Positions 52,832-64,000 of a stretch of 64,000 bases of DNA are shown piece after piece. The DNA comes from Hygrocybe punicea (lineage: Eukaryota; Basidiomycota; Agaricomycetes; Agaricales; Hygrophoraceae). A program made the translations under genes and the position numbers. Numbering within the stretch: position 1 is the stretch's first letter; each line of letters opens with the position of its first letter. The DNA lies in the NCBI GenBank assembly GCA_963556145.1, contig OY744462.1:5394001-5458000 (forward strand), written 5' to 3'. The notes under the pieces are model-generated. The model was not told the DNA's origin. It saw nothing but the letters and a program-made list of their open reading frames with translations, and searched no databases.

Positions 52832-54153
52832 CTACTCATGGCTGGTGCCATTATTAGTGATGCTATTGCTATGATGACTGGTGAATATCTTCCCATAGTA
52901 GAAAAGTAAACCCAATACGAGTGCAATGACTGCCAGCAAGGCAACCACGAGGAAGAAACACATCCACCTCCTCTTTCTTGCAGAAATAACAAACTTCGCT
53001 GCATCGTTGGTGGCTTTACGGCTAATGTAGTTAGTTACACATAAGTTTCCAGAGGAGACAGAGTTCTGGAACATACGCAGCATCAGTTTGTTCCTCTACC
53101 TTCCCGGCCGTCTCCATGACGCTGCCGATCGTGAGTTCCTGTTGTGCTATGATTGTCTCCATCTGTGGTCACGGCAGTTAAGATGGTACTTCTTGTGCGA
53201 GACAACAGCTCTCACTCACATCATCACACAGCTGCCCCAGTTCTGCCAGAGTTTGTTCCATCTTACGAATATCTTGGTGTCTCTCTTGGACTTCCCGGTA
53301 AGCAGCCCGCGAATCACCATATCGAGTCGATGACGAAAGCTAATCGAAAAGTACTTGTAGACTTGAGAGGTAAAAACAAAAGTTAAATTGTACCTACTGC
53401 CAGTGCTTGAGCGAAGATCTGGTTCCCTCCCCTTTGCTCCTCCACAACAGCGGCAACGTCCTCGGGAGAGGCATTAGGATATACTAAAACGATGTCAACG
53501 AGTGGAAAATAAAATAAAGGTACTCGTAACATACCAATTTTAAATTGACGTTCAACTCGCTCTGTGTATTTTGTCTGGTATTGCTGTTCGGCTCTTCGGT
53601 AGTTCTGAATTGCCTCGATAAACTTCGAGCTGACCAACTTTGCCTGCAAAGATCAGCGAAATACACCACCCGACTTCTTCTGTACAAACCTGGATACCTC
53701 GTATTTGCGCATCCCGGGGAGAGGCTGCTGGAGAATTCAGCGCCGCAATTCGCTGCTTCAAGTCATGACTTAAAACCCTCGTCTCGGCAACCAGTGCGTC
53801 CAACTGCGCTGCCTCTTGTGGAGATGGGTCTTGTATGGCATAAGCGAAGTTCAGATATTCGGTTTACATTGGTATTGAATTGCGCGATTCCGTCTTGAAT
53901 TGAAGCCCTCTTTAGAATGCAAACGATGTGACATCAAAATGGAATTGAAAACATCTTGCTAACCTCAGGGTAGAGCGCAGGGATCCCATTTCCGTCCAAG
54001 CCTGCCATTTCGTGTCCTTCAGGCTCAGACGTGGGCACCGCAATAGTATCCTGTTGTCTTCGTGCCTATAATAATCATGTTGGGAGACAATTACCCATGT
54101 AATGTGATTGTATTCAGGATACTTACTTTCCAAGCTGTAAAACGATCTGCCAT
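52832..54153 (-). CDS. Plasma-membrane t-SNARE, syntaxin of the SSO1/SSO2 type (copy 2)
   Basis: The start MADRFTAWK (54153) splices to ARRQQDTIAVPTSEPEGHEM. Habc parts are DALVAETRVLSHDLKQRI and SSKFIEAIQNYRRAEQQYQT with KYTERVERQFKI. The SNARE motif includes YREVQERHQDIRKMEQTLAE, LGQLCDD and METIIAQQELTIGSVMET with the zero-layer Gln in IAQQ. The anchor FFLVVALLAVIALVLGLLFY is followed by an unusual lumenal/extracellular tail of about 20 aa (KIFTSHHSNSITNNGTSHE) bearing an N-x-T site. Copy 1 at 39014 lacks such a tail. The KFxEAIQNY and REVQERH..I blocks are nearly identical between copies, which supports an old duplication. Confidence 0.9.
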
Positions 54154-54195
54154 TACTCTAAAAAGTGAATAGTGAATACTAAAAAGGTAAATGCC

Positions 54196-54279
54196 TGCCC
54201 CAGAGAGGCTCGAACTCTCGACCTTCCGATCCCGTTACATGTAACAGTCGGACGCTGTAACCAACTCAGCCATGGGGCA
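54196..54279 (-). tRNA. tRNA-Asn (anticodon GTT) with an 11-nt intron
   Basis: On the minus strand TGCCCCA (54279-54273) pairs with TGGGGCA (54202-54196). The D-arm is TGGCTGAGTTGGTTA and the T-arm AGAGTTCGAGCCTCT. The anticodon stem TCCGA/TCGGA encloses CTGTTA plus A, giving anticodon GTT, after removal of an 11-nt intron (CATGTAACGGG) in the canonical position. Confidence 0.93.
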
Positions 54280-54383
54280 TGTAGTGCTGTACGAGAAATT
54301 TATCGTAATGAAACGCTACTCATGCACTTATTTTGAGTTTTGAAGAACGGTATTCACAGTAGCTGTGACATGTGTGAACTCGA

Positions 54384-55933
54384 TCACCGTCTACCTTTTC
54401 TCTTCTTAGGCATCCCAGCTTCCACAACGTCGTCATCCCGGTCTCTTTCGTCCCTCCCTCCTGTCTCTTCTCGCCGGCGTTTATGACCATTAACGCCTTT
54501 ACCACCCTGCCCCTTGAGTTCATTCGCAGCGACTCTTCCTGCCTCATTCACACGTTCCTTCAGTAACGCTATTTCTTCTTCGTCGGTAGGCCATAATTCC
54601 AACTTTTTGCCCAACACGCTTTCGATACGTTGAATCAGCTCAACGTCGTACTGTGTGACGAGGGTAATTGACTTCCCGGCGCGCCCAGCCCTAGCTGTGC
54701 GACCGACCCGATGAATGTAGTCTTTCGAATGAGTTGGAATATCGAAATTTATGACCACGTCGACAGAAGGAATATCTAAACCGCTGCAAGCTCAACATTT
54801 AGTTCTCATCTATATTAGTTTAAAAGGAATGCTGACCGACTGGCGACGTCAGTGGCGACGAGAATTCTGCGGCCACCACTTTTGAATTTGCCCAGAGCAC
54901 CCAATCGTTGGCTCTGGCTAAGTTGACCGTGTAAAGGGACTGCTGGAAAGCCTAATATGCGAAGCATGATGGATAATCTGTTGCGAGGCATTCAATTGTC
55001 AGACATGCTGGGTTATCAGGAAAGGGCTTACCGTGCAGCATCATGTACTGTTCTTGTGAAGACGATGATGGAATTTTGGGCCAACGAGTTTGCCAAATTT
55101 ATCAGGTTTACGTCTTTCTCCTTTAATGGAATGAAGAGGTAGTACTGGAGTAACGTTGAGACCGTTTGATATCTGAATAATAATGTTAAATTACAAAATA
55201 TCACTATAGGTTGAGAGTACTTTGTTGAAACCTCCACTCGAACGGGGTTTGAAAGACTTGCTCTTTGTAGTTTGGCAACTTTGGTTGTCATCGTTGCAGA
55301 AAAGAGGTATGTAGTCCGCTCCGTCGGAATCACTTTTAGAATGCTGTCAATCACCGGCCCAAAGTCCATATCAAGGAGCCGATCTGCTTCGTCCAAAACC
55401 TAGCAAAACAATTAGCCAAGATACCCAAGGATTCTCAATATATTTACCAAGAACTTCAGCTTCCTTAGACTAAAACCCTTCGTGTTCTCGAGGTGATCGT
55501 TCAAACGTCCGGGGGTGGCCACAATGACATGAGGTCTCTTCGCTAGTGCAACGGATTGGGAGACCATATCCATCCCTCCCACGATGACGGCACACCGGAC
55601 TCCCATAGACGAACCAAGGGCCTCGAATTGTTGGGAAATCTGGTATGCCAGTTCGCGAGTAGGGGCTAGTACACAGGCGAAAAGATCCTTGGGCTGTTCC
55701 CATAGTTTTTGTAGAATTGGCAGGGCAAAAGCAGCTGTCTTGCCGGACCCTGTGGAAGCGACTCCTATGATATCCCGCCCTTCCAGTGCATGTGGTAGAA
55801 CCTGCGCTTGAATTTCAGTGGGTGTCTTGTAGTTCACCTGCTCCAGTGCTTCGAGCAAGGGATCAATCAATCCCAATGATTTAAAGTCTGGAGCAAGCGC
55901 AATCGATGTACTAGCCTCCTCTGGAGTAGGCAT
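54384..55933 (-). CDS. RRP3: DEAD-box RNA helicase RRP3 (18S rRNA processing)
   Basis: A nucleolar helicase (human DDX47) needed for 35S pre-rRNA cleavage and 40S formation. The start [20 protein letters not shown] (55933) leads to the Q motif ([13 protein letters not shown]). Motifs in order: [58 protein letters not shown] (across an intron), [34 protein letters not shown] and [14 protein letters not shown]. The Lys/Arg-rich tail ([17 protein letters not shown] ... MPKKRKGRR) fits nucleolar location. Four or five short introns. It diverges from TRS130 with 126 bp between starts. Confidence 0.94.
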
Positions 55934-56059
55934 TGTAAAATTCTGAAGAACAAAAATGACCTTTTCTCACGTATCCAAACCCGGAATGCAATCCATTCAT
56001 GGACAAGCTTTGAAGCTTTTTGAAGGGTGCCAGCTTGAACTCGCCAACCGCATATTGCA
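55934..56059. promoter_or_regulatory. Divergent promoter of RRP3 and TRS130
   Basis: 126 bp between opposing start codons; both genes are housekeeping. No specific motif assigned. Confidence 0.45.
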
Positions 56060-59000
56060 ATGTCAAATCAACGCGTGCTTGTCACATATACCGCTCCTCA
56101 ACCTTTCCAGGCGTCCGAAAGCTGGAAACGTATACGGGAAGCTCTTCTTGCACAGCTACCGTTGCGAAATATTCACTGGAAATCAAATTCTCGACCATCT
56201 ATAAGGACAATCCAGGAACTCAATATTACTTTGGTGCCACTTGAAACATTGCGCGACGAACACACGTCCCAGATTCCAGTTACACTCTTGGAGAAACCGC
56301 TTCTTCACATATACATCGTAACCTGTGAGGTAAATCATGACACTACCCTTGCCTCTATATCTTGAAACAGCTTTCGGCAGGATTTCGACGTTGAAACATA
56401 CAGGAGCTCTGTCAAAAGGCAGATAAAGGACTGGCATTCTGTCGTTGCACAACGGAAGAACCAAGAATGGCTGATACTACATATAGTCAGACCTGATTCC
56501 AAGATGCACACTGGGAATTTTTTCCAACTGAAAGGATCCGTACTCGACAAGATGCGAACAGATTTCAATCTAGACAAGCGTGATAGGTTCATATGTCCCT
56601 TTTTTACCTTCGCTTCTCACATACCTTCGCAGATGTGTACAGTTGGTGTGGTCCGTGACTGGCAACGACAATCCCGCAGCTTGGGCAGATCTGGTTACTA
56701 AGATCAAGGATGGCATATTATCTGCTTTTGATTGTGCGGTCGCTCAACGCGAAGAAGATGTGAAGCGGTCGGAAAGTCAGCGACAGATGCCTGGATGGAA
56801 TTTTTGTACCTTCTTCATTCTCAAGGCAGGTCGTATGATTCTTTCCAATGTATTTCACTCATTTCTGTGCATACCAGGAAAGTCTGGCTTCTTCTTTTGA
56901 AGGGGTGAACTTATTCGAGGATGCATTCCAACAATACGATGAGCTTGAGACTTACTTTTACCAAGTTCTGAAGGAAAAAAATTTATCTTGGTTCGGGACG
57001 CTTATATCTCCTTCTCCCGAGGACGATTCTTTGCCTCTCCTCTCCATCTCCAAGAAACCGTACAGGGCCCTTATTCTTGCGAATACAATATCTGTGTTTG
57101 ATTTCCGCATATATCTCCTCGCATGTCAATGCGCGCTTCTAGGCAAGATGGGTCGTGTCAATGATGTTAGCAGGAAGGCAAGTGCCTTTCTTGGAGGTTT
57201 CGGGCGCCGACTTCGAGAAATTGAGGTATGTCGCAGGTAACTCGCGAATTACTGGGAGTTCACATCTCACAGGCGGATCTTCCCGAATTTTTCGTGGAGT
57301 CCTGGACGTATTCGTCTGCACTCAGTGTAGTAGATCAATGCGACATATGGGAAAGTGAATCCAAATTAGAAGGGTCAGGCCTCGCAAGCTTTCACGCCGG
57401 AAAGGGCGAGCTACTTGAACTCGCACTCAGTCAGGTGAGTACGCTAGGATATTTATTCCCCATCTATCGTTGATTCACTCCAAAGCTTGAAACTATTGGG
57501 ATCAAATTAGGACATTTACCTTCACAACCTCCTTTTTCCAAGACCTTTGCGAAACTAGCAACCCCCGCCTCTATACCAACGCAAAATCTCTCAGCACCAA
57601 AAATTAGCAAGGCTGAACTTCTTTCTACATTAGAGAGCGGAGATACGTTCTATGACCTTTATGTCAACGTCACAAACCGCGCCATTGATATGTATGCGAA
57701 GGCTGGGCGGCGCAAATTCGCTCTCAAATTGCACGGTAGCCTTGCCGCTCTGGATGTGTGCGTCTTCTCAAGAACTATCGGATCTATTTATTTATGATAT
57801 CGTCGAAGGCATCGCGGCCGCCTCTCAGAGGCTTTCAATACGTATACGTCGCTGACAGCTCACTACGCACCGACTATGTGGACCTCCCTTCAGTATTTTC
57901 TGCTCTCTCGTGCTTTAGATACCCATGCGAATCTCAGTAAAGCCAAGGATAAGGAATGGATACAGATCCTGCTCTCATTCCTTAATACATACATCGACAA
58001 TGCGGGGACGCGGGAAGATGGCAATGTGACGTATGTCTGTGATCTTGTACAGTTCTTGAAAGGCGCTGCAGATGAACTTGAAAACGGTAGGCCGTTGCCT
58101 GTGCTACACTTAAAATGTCTTACACTGCCTAGATTTGTCGTACTCTGGTCATTCTGCGATATCTATTTGGGTTCCGAACGCTGCAAGAGTGGCAGAGACG
58201 GAAGACGGGTCGTTTTTAGAGGCCACAATTCAAAACCTCTTACCTTGTGTGAGCATCACTTTCTTCAACATCAGACGTTTCTAATCGTGTTATAGGCAAT
58301 CCCTGTCGACGAAGTCAGTGTCATCTTAGCGGGCTCTGATATGGAACGATTTAGATTTCTGGGAACGACCGAACTTTTGGAACCAGGAAAATCGTCTTTG
58401 AAGTTATTTTGCCCAGTAGGTCATTTAACTTTGATATCTACTTTAGCTGTAAAGTCCTACATGATATCGACAAGACATCGTCAAGTGGGACATACTTCCT
58501 CGATTCAAGCGAAATCCGGATATCTCGTTTATTTCTCAAGTGGAGCCATCGGAAAGCTACGCAACCACCACGAGGGTCTAAAGAACGTGTAAGATTTGTG
58601 CGAATCCCTCGAGATTTGCGGGCTTTAGACGTACGTCTCCGGAGGCCTCACCTCAGTCAGTTCTTTGTCTCCCCCTTCTGTCGCTCGTCTTATACGTATT
58701 GACCCGCAGTTGAACTGGGAAAGCCGTCACAACTTCTTGTCGTGATTCACACAGGCAGAAACCACGTAACCCAAGTGACCCTGAAGCTTTCTGGCCCTAC
58801 TGGGATTTACTTTCGATATCGAGAAGCAACATTGCAGAGTGGTGGTACGTAAACCATACGACGCTCCCTGACTCTCACGGTTGATCCTATCATGGAATCA
58901 AAGATGCCAAATGTCTTCAAGTCGCAGACGACTGCGTGAAAGTATTCAAGGTCTCAACTGATCAAATAGTTCCAATATTGGTCCCTCACTCTGACGCCTC

Positions 59001-60564
59001 CGCTTTCCATGCTATGGTATGTCATCGAGCAAGACAGCCTTGACATCTCAGAGTTAATGCGTCGTTCTTGGATAGAAAGTCGGCATTCTAGTAGAGTACT
59101 TTACTCTCAGCCAGCCTACGATTCCCCGCACATTACAAGTGATGCGGGTTGTTGCAACTTCGTTACCGATTTCGGTTAATGTTCAAGACTTTTTTCGAGG
59201 CACAAGGTATCGCCCAATTCCTGGCATACTTGTTGACTCTTCTTCACAAATAAGATATCAGACTTTTCTCCAAATTCACGATATCTACAACTTCTCATCA
59301 ACATGTCCGGATCAGTTCAGCTCGTTTGAGAGGACCAGCCGAAGACGTCGAGGGTGTACGCATCTCAGACGGTTCGACTCAAGAACGAGTCACTGTATGT
59401 GTAATACTTGGATCCTATCAGCCGACACACTCACGAGATTCTACAAAGACGGTTACACCGGCTCAACCAGCAAACTTCTTGTTCTACCTTGACTCTGCTC
59501 ATGGTCCGGGTATGTGCATGATATATTCTACTACTTCCACAGGCTCACACAGCACAATAGTTCGGGAATCATTGAGCCTTGTTATCAAGTACAGGATGCT
59601 GCGTGAAGGTGAGGCTTCGAACTTCATAGATCCTTTCCTTAACCAGCACATCAGAGGTGGAATCCCTGATAAAACATTCCGTCGAGGATGCCATTGGACA
59701 TTCGTCAACATTGTTATGGCATCGTGATACTCTTATCAACAGGTTGGTGGAAGTGTTAGAAAATGACGCTTCTTGGGTAGCGTTATACGGCGTGACAGGT
59801 GAATTGGTTATCCCGAGCTTTCCCGAAACCGATGGAAGCGAATTCGATGAAGCTCTCAGTGTAGTGAAGAAGGTCTCGTCATCCTTCTACTCGTTGACTT
59901 TGCTGATATTGATTCAGATTTATTAACAGAAATTAGGAGAAAGAAAGGATTCGGATCCACCAGCTGGCCATTGGCACCAAATTGTAATCCCAGTGGATGT
60001 TCCACGGATGACCGTGAGATTTGTTGCTATTCGTTTGTTATACGTTTTTCATCTGGAATTTTTTTGCAAAGATTGTGGCCGCCGCTCAGATCAACATCTC
60101 GTCAACGTCCCCGGTTTATGCAGGCCAACCGATTTCCGCGGTCCTTACAATTCACACCTCATTTCATTGGGGATCCAGTACTGGTGACAAAGAACGGAGG
60201 TACATAATGAGGTTTGATGTGGAAGAAATGATCAGAGATTGGTTAGTGAGTGGACGCAAACGTGGCGATTTCGCAGCGATGGTACGTTCATGGAGTGTCC
60301 TGATACATATTATACTGATCTGTGTAAAAGGACGGGGCGACGCTCACCGTTCCTATTACACTTGTTGCGTTGCATCACGGCGAGATAGCGCTGCCAAAGG
60401 TTGCCATTACAACGCTGCCTCTTGCCGGAGAGTTTACTATGGGGTCCATGCCTGTTCCTAGCACGGAGGCACATCAGGTACACGGTGCTAAAAGGGTATT
60501 GGTTTTGCCAAGGGGAGGTAGAAGTACATTTGTAGTGAGCATGGGAGAGGATGGCTCAATTTGA
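56060..60564 (+). CDS. TRS130: TRAPP II complex subunit TRS130 (TRAPPC10-like)
   Basis: Subunit of the tethering complex and Rab11/Ypt31 exchange factor at the late Golgi. The start MSNQRVLVTYTAPQPFQASE (56060) continues SWKRIREALLAQLPLRNIHW and SIRTIQELNITLVPLE, the conserved N-terminus. Later exons give DWHSVVAQRKNQEWLILHI, LKGSVLDKMRTDFNLDKRDR, LVWSVTGNDNPAAWADLV, FEGVNLFEDAFQQYDELETY and RALILANTISVFDFRIYLLA, typical of TRAPPC10/11-type alpha-solenoid segments. The C-terminal half is beta-rich (LPLAGEFTMGSMPVPSTEAH, GAKRVLVLPRGG) and ends at 60564. It is cut by about 15-20 short introns, so naive frames show only fragments. I did not fix every border; total length near 1,100-1,200 aa is an estimate and matches the family. 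Confidence 0.88.
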
Positions 60565-60666
60565 GTGTTTTTATTTTCAAAAAGAATGTGTGAAGCCTGT
60601 TGTGTTTGAGGATGAAGGAGCCATGTTCGTCGCCAGGAGGACCGTGCGCCGTTGATGACATCTGCA

Positions 60667-62195
60667 CTAGTGATCCTTTTGCGACTTTCCTTCCGGAAAG
60701 CCGAACCAGACACCAGCCAATAGTACAAGGTTTGCAGCAAATAGAACAACAGATGATAATTCTGTTGATGGGAAAACATTCCAGGCATATTCAATGCCTA
60801 CAATGATGGAAAACCTGAATGAAAGGAAAATAATTGAGTCGTGATTTTGATCGGCATGCAAACAATTCATACTTTACAGATAGCGAATATCGCGTTCTCC
60901 AAATTAAGAATGGAAGCTGTTGAGCATACCAGGAGTAGAATTGGTAGTGGAGGGAACGGGCAAACAACATTCCCACCAAGTTCGATGTGAAAAGCACCGT
61001 CGTGATGTCTAAACCAGTAATAAGTGTGTTATTGTATCAAACAAGTGAAATGGCAACTCGCAGTCCGCAGTTACTGGAATAAGACCCGCTGGGAGGCCAG
61101 GTCGACAGAAACCTCTTCTCAGAACCGACCAAACTGACCCGTCACGTTTGCACCATTTCGACAGTCCAAATGCTACCAATACGGCAGCGTGGCCAATCAA
61201 CAAGCTTTTCGCCCATAAAGGATCCAGGAAGGTTTTTTCGGGGACGAATCTCCAGTTCACGGTCCATTTATAGAGGAAAACACGCTGAAAGTCGAAGGAG
61301 GCTCGTAGATATGACCACAAATTCTCTCGAAGGAAGGGCCAGGCAAGTAGCACCTGGCACAGAATGGCGATCGATAAATACCCTATGGTCCGCAAAAGGC
61401 CTCGGCGTTTGAATAAAATGACAAGCAGTCCCGGCAAATACAGGAGTATGGACATTTTGATTGACAATGCCGCACTGTAGTCTGAATGTTAGTATCTTAC
61501 TCTCGATAACGGAAATCAGGGTTTCAAACCTAAAGAGCAATATGCCAAGATCATCCCAGCCTTTCTGATATGCGAATATAGCCGCTTGCACGGCTACTAC
61601 CGACCAGCAATCGTTGAAGAGCCGCAAAACGAAAATAGAGTGCAGCCTTTTGCTGAGGGGCAAAACAAGAACTACCCAGTTAGGAACGCCTCCGGCTTGT
61701 CGATAGATGGCGCATGTCAACGCAAGGGAGATGATGTACAACGCGGTATAAATATATTGCGCAGACACGATGTTTCTACCAGAACCGGTAGTAGTGTGCA
61801 AGAAACGGTGGATATGTACGTGCCCGGCAGGGTACCTGCGACTGTGATGGATCGACAAAATAATCATGACAGAACCACTCACACTAGAGGCCCCGTCGGC
61901 CCTTTGATCTGAGCATAGTCTCGTGCTCCTTTTAAATAAAGCTCTACCTGAGCCATGTATGTTTCCCAGTCAATTTCTGTGTCTGCATCACTTTATTGAG
62001 CTCTGTTCGTCGAGACATGGAAAGGTTTCTGACAGGACACAAGATGTATGATGACCAGTGTGAAGATTGCATCGGCTACAATGACCAGACAAGCGAGTCG
62101 CCAGAAGTACGTCGGGTCAATGAGATGAGATCGAAGTAACCGTCCACTGCGACCTAAAGAAAAGGCCAATCGTTGCCCACTTGACGACTTCTCCA
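60667..62195 (-). CDS. ALG3: Dol-P-Man:Man5GlcNAc2-PP-Dol alpha-1,3-mannosyltransferase ALG3
   Basis: It adds the first lumenal mannose to the lipid-linked N-glycan precursor in the ER membrane. The start [20 protein letters not shown] (62195) is followed by the TM segment [20 protein letters not shown]. Then [18 protein letters not shown], the hallmark acidic lumenal loop, [58 protein letters not shown] and [20 protein letters not shown]. Next come [60 protein letters not shown] and [20 protein letters not shown], ending [10 protein letters not shown]. All are landmarks of ALG3. An upstream in-frame Met (62232) exists. It diverges from PIS1, 134 bp away. Confidence 0.93.
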
Positions 62196-62329
62196 TTCCA
62201 CTAGGTAAAAATAAAAATTGCTTACGGGGCACGTGCCAAGAATTGTATTTGAAGTTATTTCTAGTACTGCGTCATTCATTTTGGGGGGCAAGTTTATTCC
62301 TCGAGTCTAGTCATCCGCAAACCCCAACA
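62196..62329. promoter_or_regulatory. Divergent promoter of ALG3 and PIS1
   Basis: 134 bp between the two preferred start codons. No specific site assigned. If ALG3 used its upstream Met (62232) the gap would be 97 bp. Confidence 0.45.
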
Positions 62330-63336
62330 ATGACAAGAACGCCCACCGTCCAGCGACGGAAGAGAACCGCGATTGAGGTTGTGGATGCTAAGGTGGCCGT
62401 GGATCTCGCGACTGCCCAAACCTATTCAGAAAATGTTTTCCTGTTCGTTCCCAATCTTATTGGCAAGTTATCAGCATTCGCCGTCAGCAACGCACTGAAG
62501 CGAGGTTTTGTAGGCTACACTCGTATTATACTGGCAGGGGTGTCGCTATACTTCATGAGCCATCACCCACGGTACTGCACCCTTGCTTATGGCGTGTCAT
62601 GTCTGCTGGATGCTGTCGATGGACAAGCAGCGAGAGCGCTGAAGCAAACTTCAAAATTTGGAGCGGGACTAGATATGATCACAGACCGGTTAGCCGAAAC
62701 CCCATGTCCATTTCCTCTGTTACTGATATTCATTATGCGCAGATGCACGACGTCCTGTCTGCTATGTTTCCTTGCCTCCGCTTACCCCAATTACGCGCTA
62801 GCATTCCAATTTCTTATCGCCCTCGATTTCAGTAGCCATTACATGCATATGTACAGGTATGGAGTTATCCTACTTGCCCTCTAACACTTGAACTGTCTTG
62901 CAGCACCTTGGTCACTGGAGGTAGAAGTCACAAGCTCGTCACGAGTGATGTCAGCCGAATTTTGTGGTTATACTACAATGATCCTGTGAGTGTCTCCACG
63001 AAATTTCCTCGTCCTTGCTAAGCGAACATTGGTGGCACGTAGCGGATCCTCTTCTTCGTTTGTGCTGGGAACGAGCTCTTCTTCGTCGCGTTGTATCTGA
63101 TGAAATGGGTTCAGACGCCGATCGGGCTGAAATACTTTCCTTTTCCATCTTGTTTTGCGGATATGACCTACGCCCAAGCAATGGCCCTTGTCAGCTTTCC
63201 AGTATGTTTTACCAAAAATGTCATCAATTTGGTCCAGCTTTGGAAGGCTTCGAAGATTTTGGTCGGAGTGGACCTAGCGGAGAGGGCTAAAGCGCGAGAG
63301 GCGAGCAATGGACCGGCGGACGCAGAGAAGAAGTAA
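62330..63336 (+). CDS. PIS1: Phosphatidylinositol synthase PIS1
   Basis: It joins CDP-diacylglycerol and myo-inositol to phosphatidylinositol, in the ER membrane. The start MTRTPTVQRRKRTAIEVVDA (62330) is followed by YSENVFLFVPNLIGKL and the CDP-alcohol phosphotransferase signature DxxDGxxAR...GxxxDxxxD, here DAVDGQAARALKQ joined to GAGLDMITD. A phase-2 intron leads to RCTTSCLLCFLASAYP, LDFSSHYMHMY, then STLVTGGRSHKLVTSDVSRI and LWLYYND. Further exons give FVCAGNELFFVALYLMKW and the last TM region, ending at 63336 with DAEKK. All catalytic Asp residues are present. Confidence 0.93.
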
Positions 63337-63432
63337 TCCAGCAACCTTACATTCGTTACCTTCCACCTTATCATTTAATATTTACTTGGTGCATTGGCAC
63401 GTGCACGATCTGTTTCCACCGCTATTAGTTGG

Positions 63433-64000
63433 ATGCGTTCTCAAGTACTATTTCGGAGGTCGAGATCGCTGTTAAAAGGACCAATAGCCTGTCGTCCCCT
63501 CTGTTCCGCTGCTCGTCCGGACAGTCTCCTTAAACTCAAGCCTTCTTTACTCGCGGCGAATCGTGTCACTGTCAGGCTGACATCCTCAATAACTGGGTCT
63601 GATGCAACACATTCAGATGTAGATGCACAACCAGTGCCAGAAACTCCGGAGACACCAGTGGACGAGCCAGAGAAGCCCAAAAAGCGAAGTAGAGTGCCGG
63701 CTGCAACCAAAGAGCTTGAACCATTACCCAGCGAATTAGACATCCTCTGGACGCCGGACGCGAATCTCTCCAATCTCAAGCTCGATCCTTCACACTCTTC
63801 TGCCTTACCACCACCTGAGATCCTTGAGGAGGCTTTGAATAATTTACACATTATTTTGCATCCGCAGACACAACATCGAGCCATTTACACATCTCCTGCT
63901 GGGCCTCCAACGGAACCAACATTTGCTCTTTTCTGCCCCATTGAAGGCGGGGAATATATCATCGATGCTACAGTGCGTGAGTTGGCGTGCCGAACTGGGT
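63433..64000 (+). CDS. Start of a putative mitochondrial AAA-type ATPase (truncated by the window)
   Basis: The frame from ATG 63433 is open for 189 codons to the window edge. The first 50 aa (MRSQVLFRRSRSLLKG...RVTVRL) are rich in Arg, Leu and Ser without acidic residues until later, as in a mitochondrial presequence. A Pro/Glu spacer (PVPETPETPVDEPEKPKKRS) follows, then LDILWTPDANLSNLKLD, PPEILEEALNNLHIILHP, and GGEYIIDATVRELACRTG. The last block resembles the region ahead of the AAA module in basidiomycete mitochondrial AAA ATPases. The Walker motifs lie beyond the window, so the enzyme class is inferred. Confidence 0.6.
   Translation, partial: MRSQVLFRRSRSLLKGPIACRPLCSAARPDSLLKLKPSLLAANRVTVRLTSSITGSDATHSDVDAQPVPETPETPVDEPEKPKKRSRVPAATKELEPLPSELDILWTPDANLSNLKLDPSHSSALPPPEILEEALNNLHIILHPQTQHRAIYTSPAGPPTEPTFALFCPIEGGEYIIDATVRELACRTG

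Overview
The window looks like nuclear DNA of a filamentous basidiomycete, most likely an Agaricomycete. It has dense, short introns (about 45-100 nt) with GT-AG borders and CTAAC/CTNAC-like branch sites, two intron-bearing nuclear tRNAs, close gene spacing, and membrane-protein families of the mushroom-forming fungi. No virus, phage, CRISPR array, rRNA or intact transposon was seen. I rebuilt gene models by hand from reading frames, splice signals and remembered family consensus. Exon borders checked for phase are given where I worked them out; other borders are approximate.

Layout. 1-5 kb: the edge of an unknown gene, a decayed archaemetzincin, an AT-rich stretch, and the spliceosomal helicase PRP28. 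5.7-11.6 kb: a HAL4/HAL5-type kinase, the ERAD lectin YOS9 and a four-AT-hook protein. 12.1-17.1 kb: three neighbouring genes for three consecutive steps of tryptophan-to-NAD (kynurenine) metabolism: kynurenine 3-monooxygenase, kynureninase and kynurenine formamidase. 17.7-25.5 kb: eIF2B epsilon, a charged low-complexity protein and the rRNA methyltransferase NOP2. 25.7-31.3 kb: a voltage-gated proton channel (Hv1), then three multi-pass membrane proteins, two of them paralogous. 31.5-38 kb: a HEAT-repeat PP4 regulatory subunit, aspartate aminotransferase and an AN1 zinc-finger protein. 39-47.5 kb: an SSO-type syntaxin, argininosuccinate lyase, tRNA-Glu, an AIG1/FAR-17a-type hydrolase, an MCH1-like MFS transporter and another four-TM protein. 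47.7-54.3 kb: an apparent IST1-TBC fusion, the GPI-anchor subunit PIG-H, a second SSO-type syntaxin and tRNA-Asn. 54.4-64 kb: RRP3, TRS130, ALG3, PIS1 and the start of a putative mitochondrial AAA ATPase.

Functional links. Membrane traffic and ER or lipid glycosylation recur (two syntaxins, IST1-TBC, TRS130, YOS9, ALG3, PIG-H, PIS1), as does RNA work (PRP28, RRP3, NOP2, eIF2B). Most of this is ordinary housekeeping synteny. The compact kynurenine trio is the one clear pathway cluster. At least four gene pairs are divergent with only 126-180 bp between start codons. The best leads for a second look are the kynurenine trio, the IST1-TBC fusion whose TBC part seems to lack both catalytic fingers, and the proton channel with its GC-AG intron.
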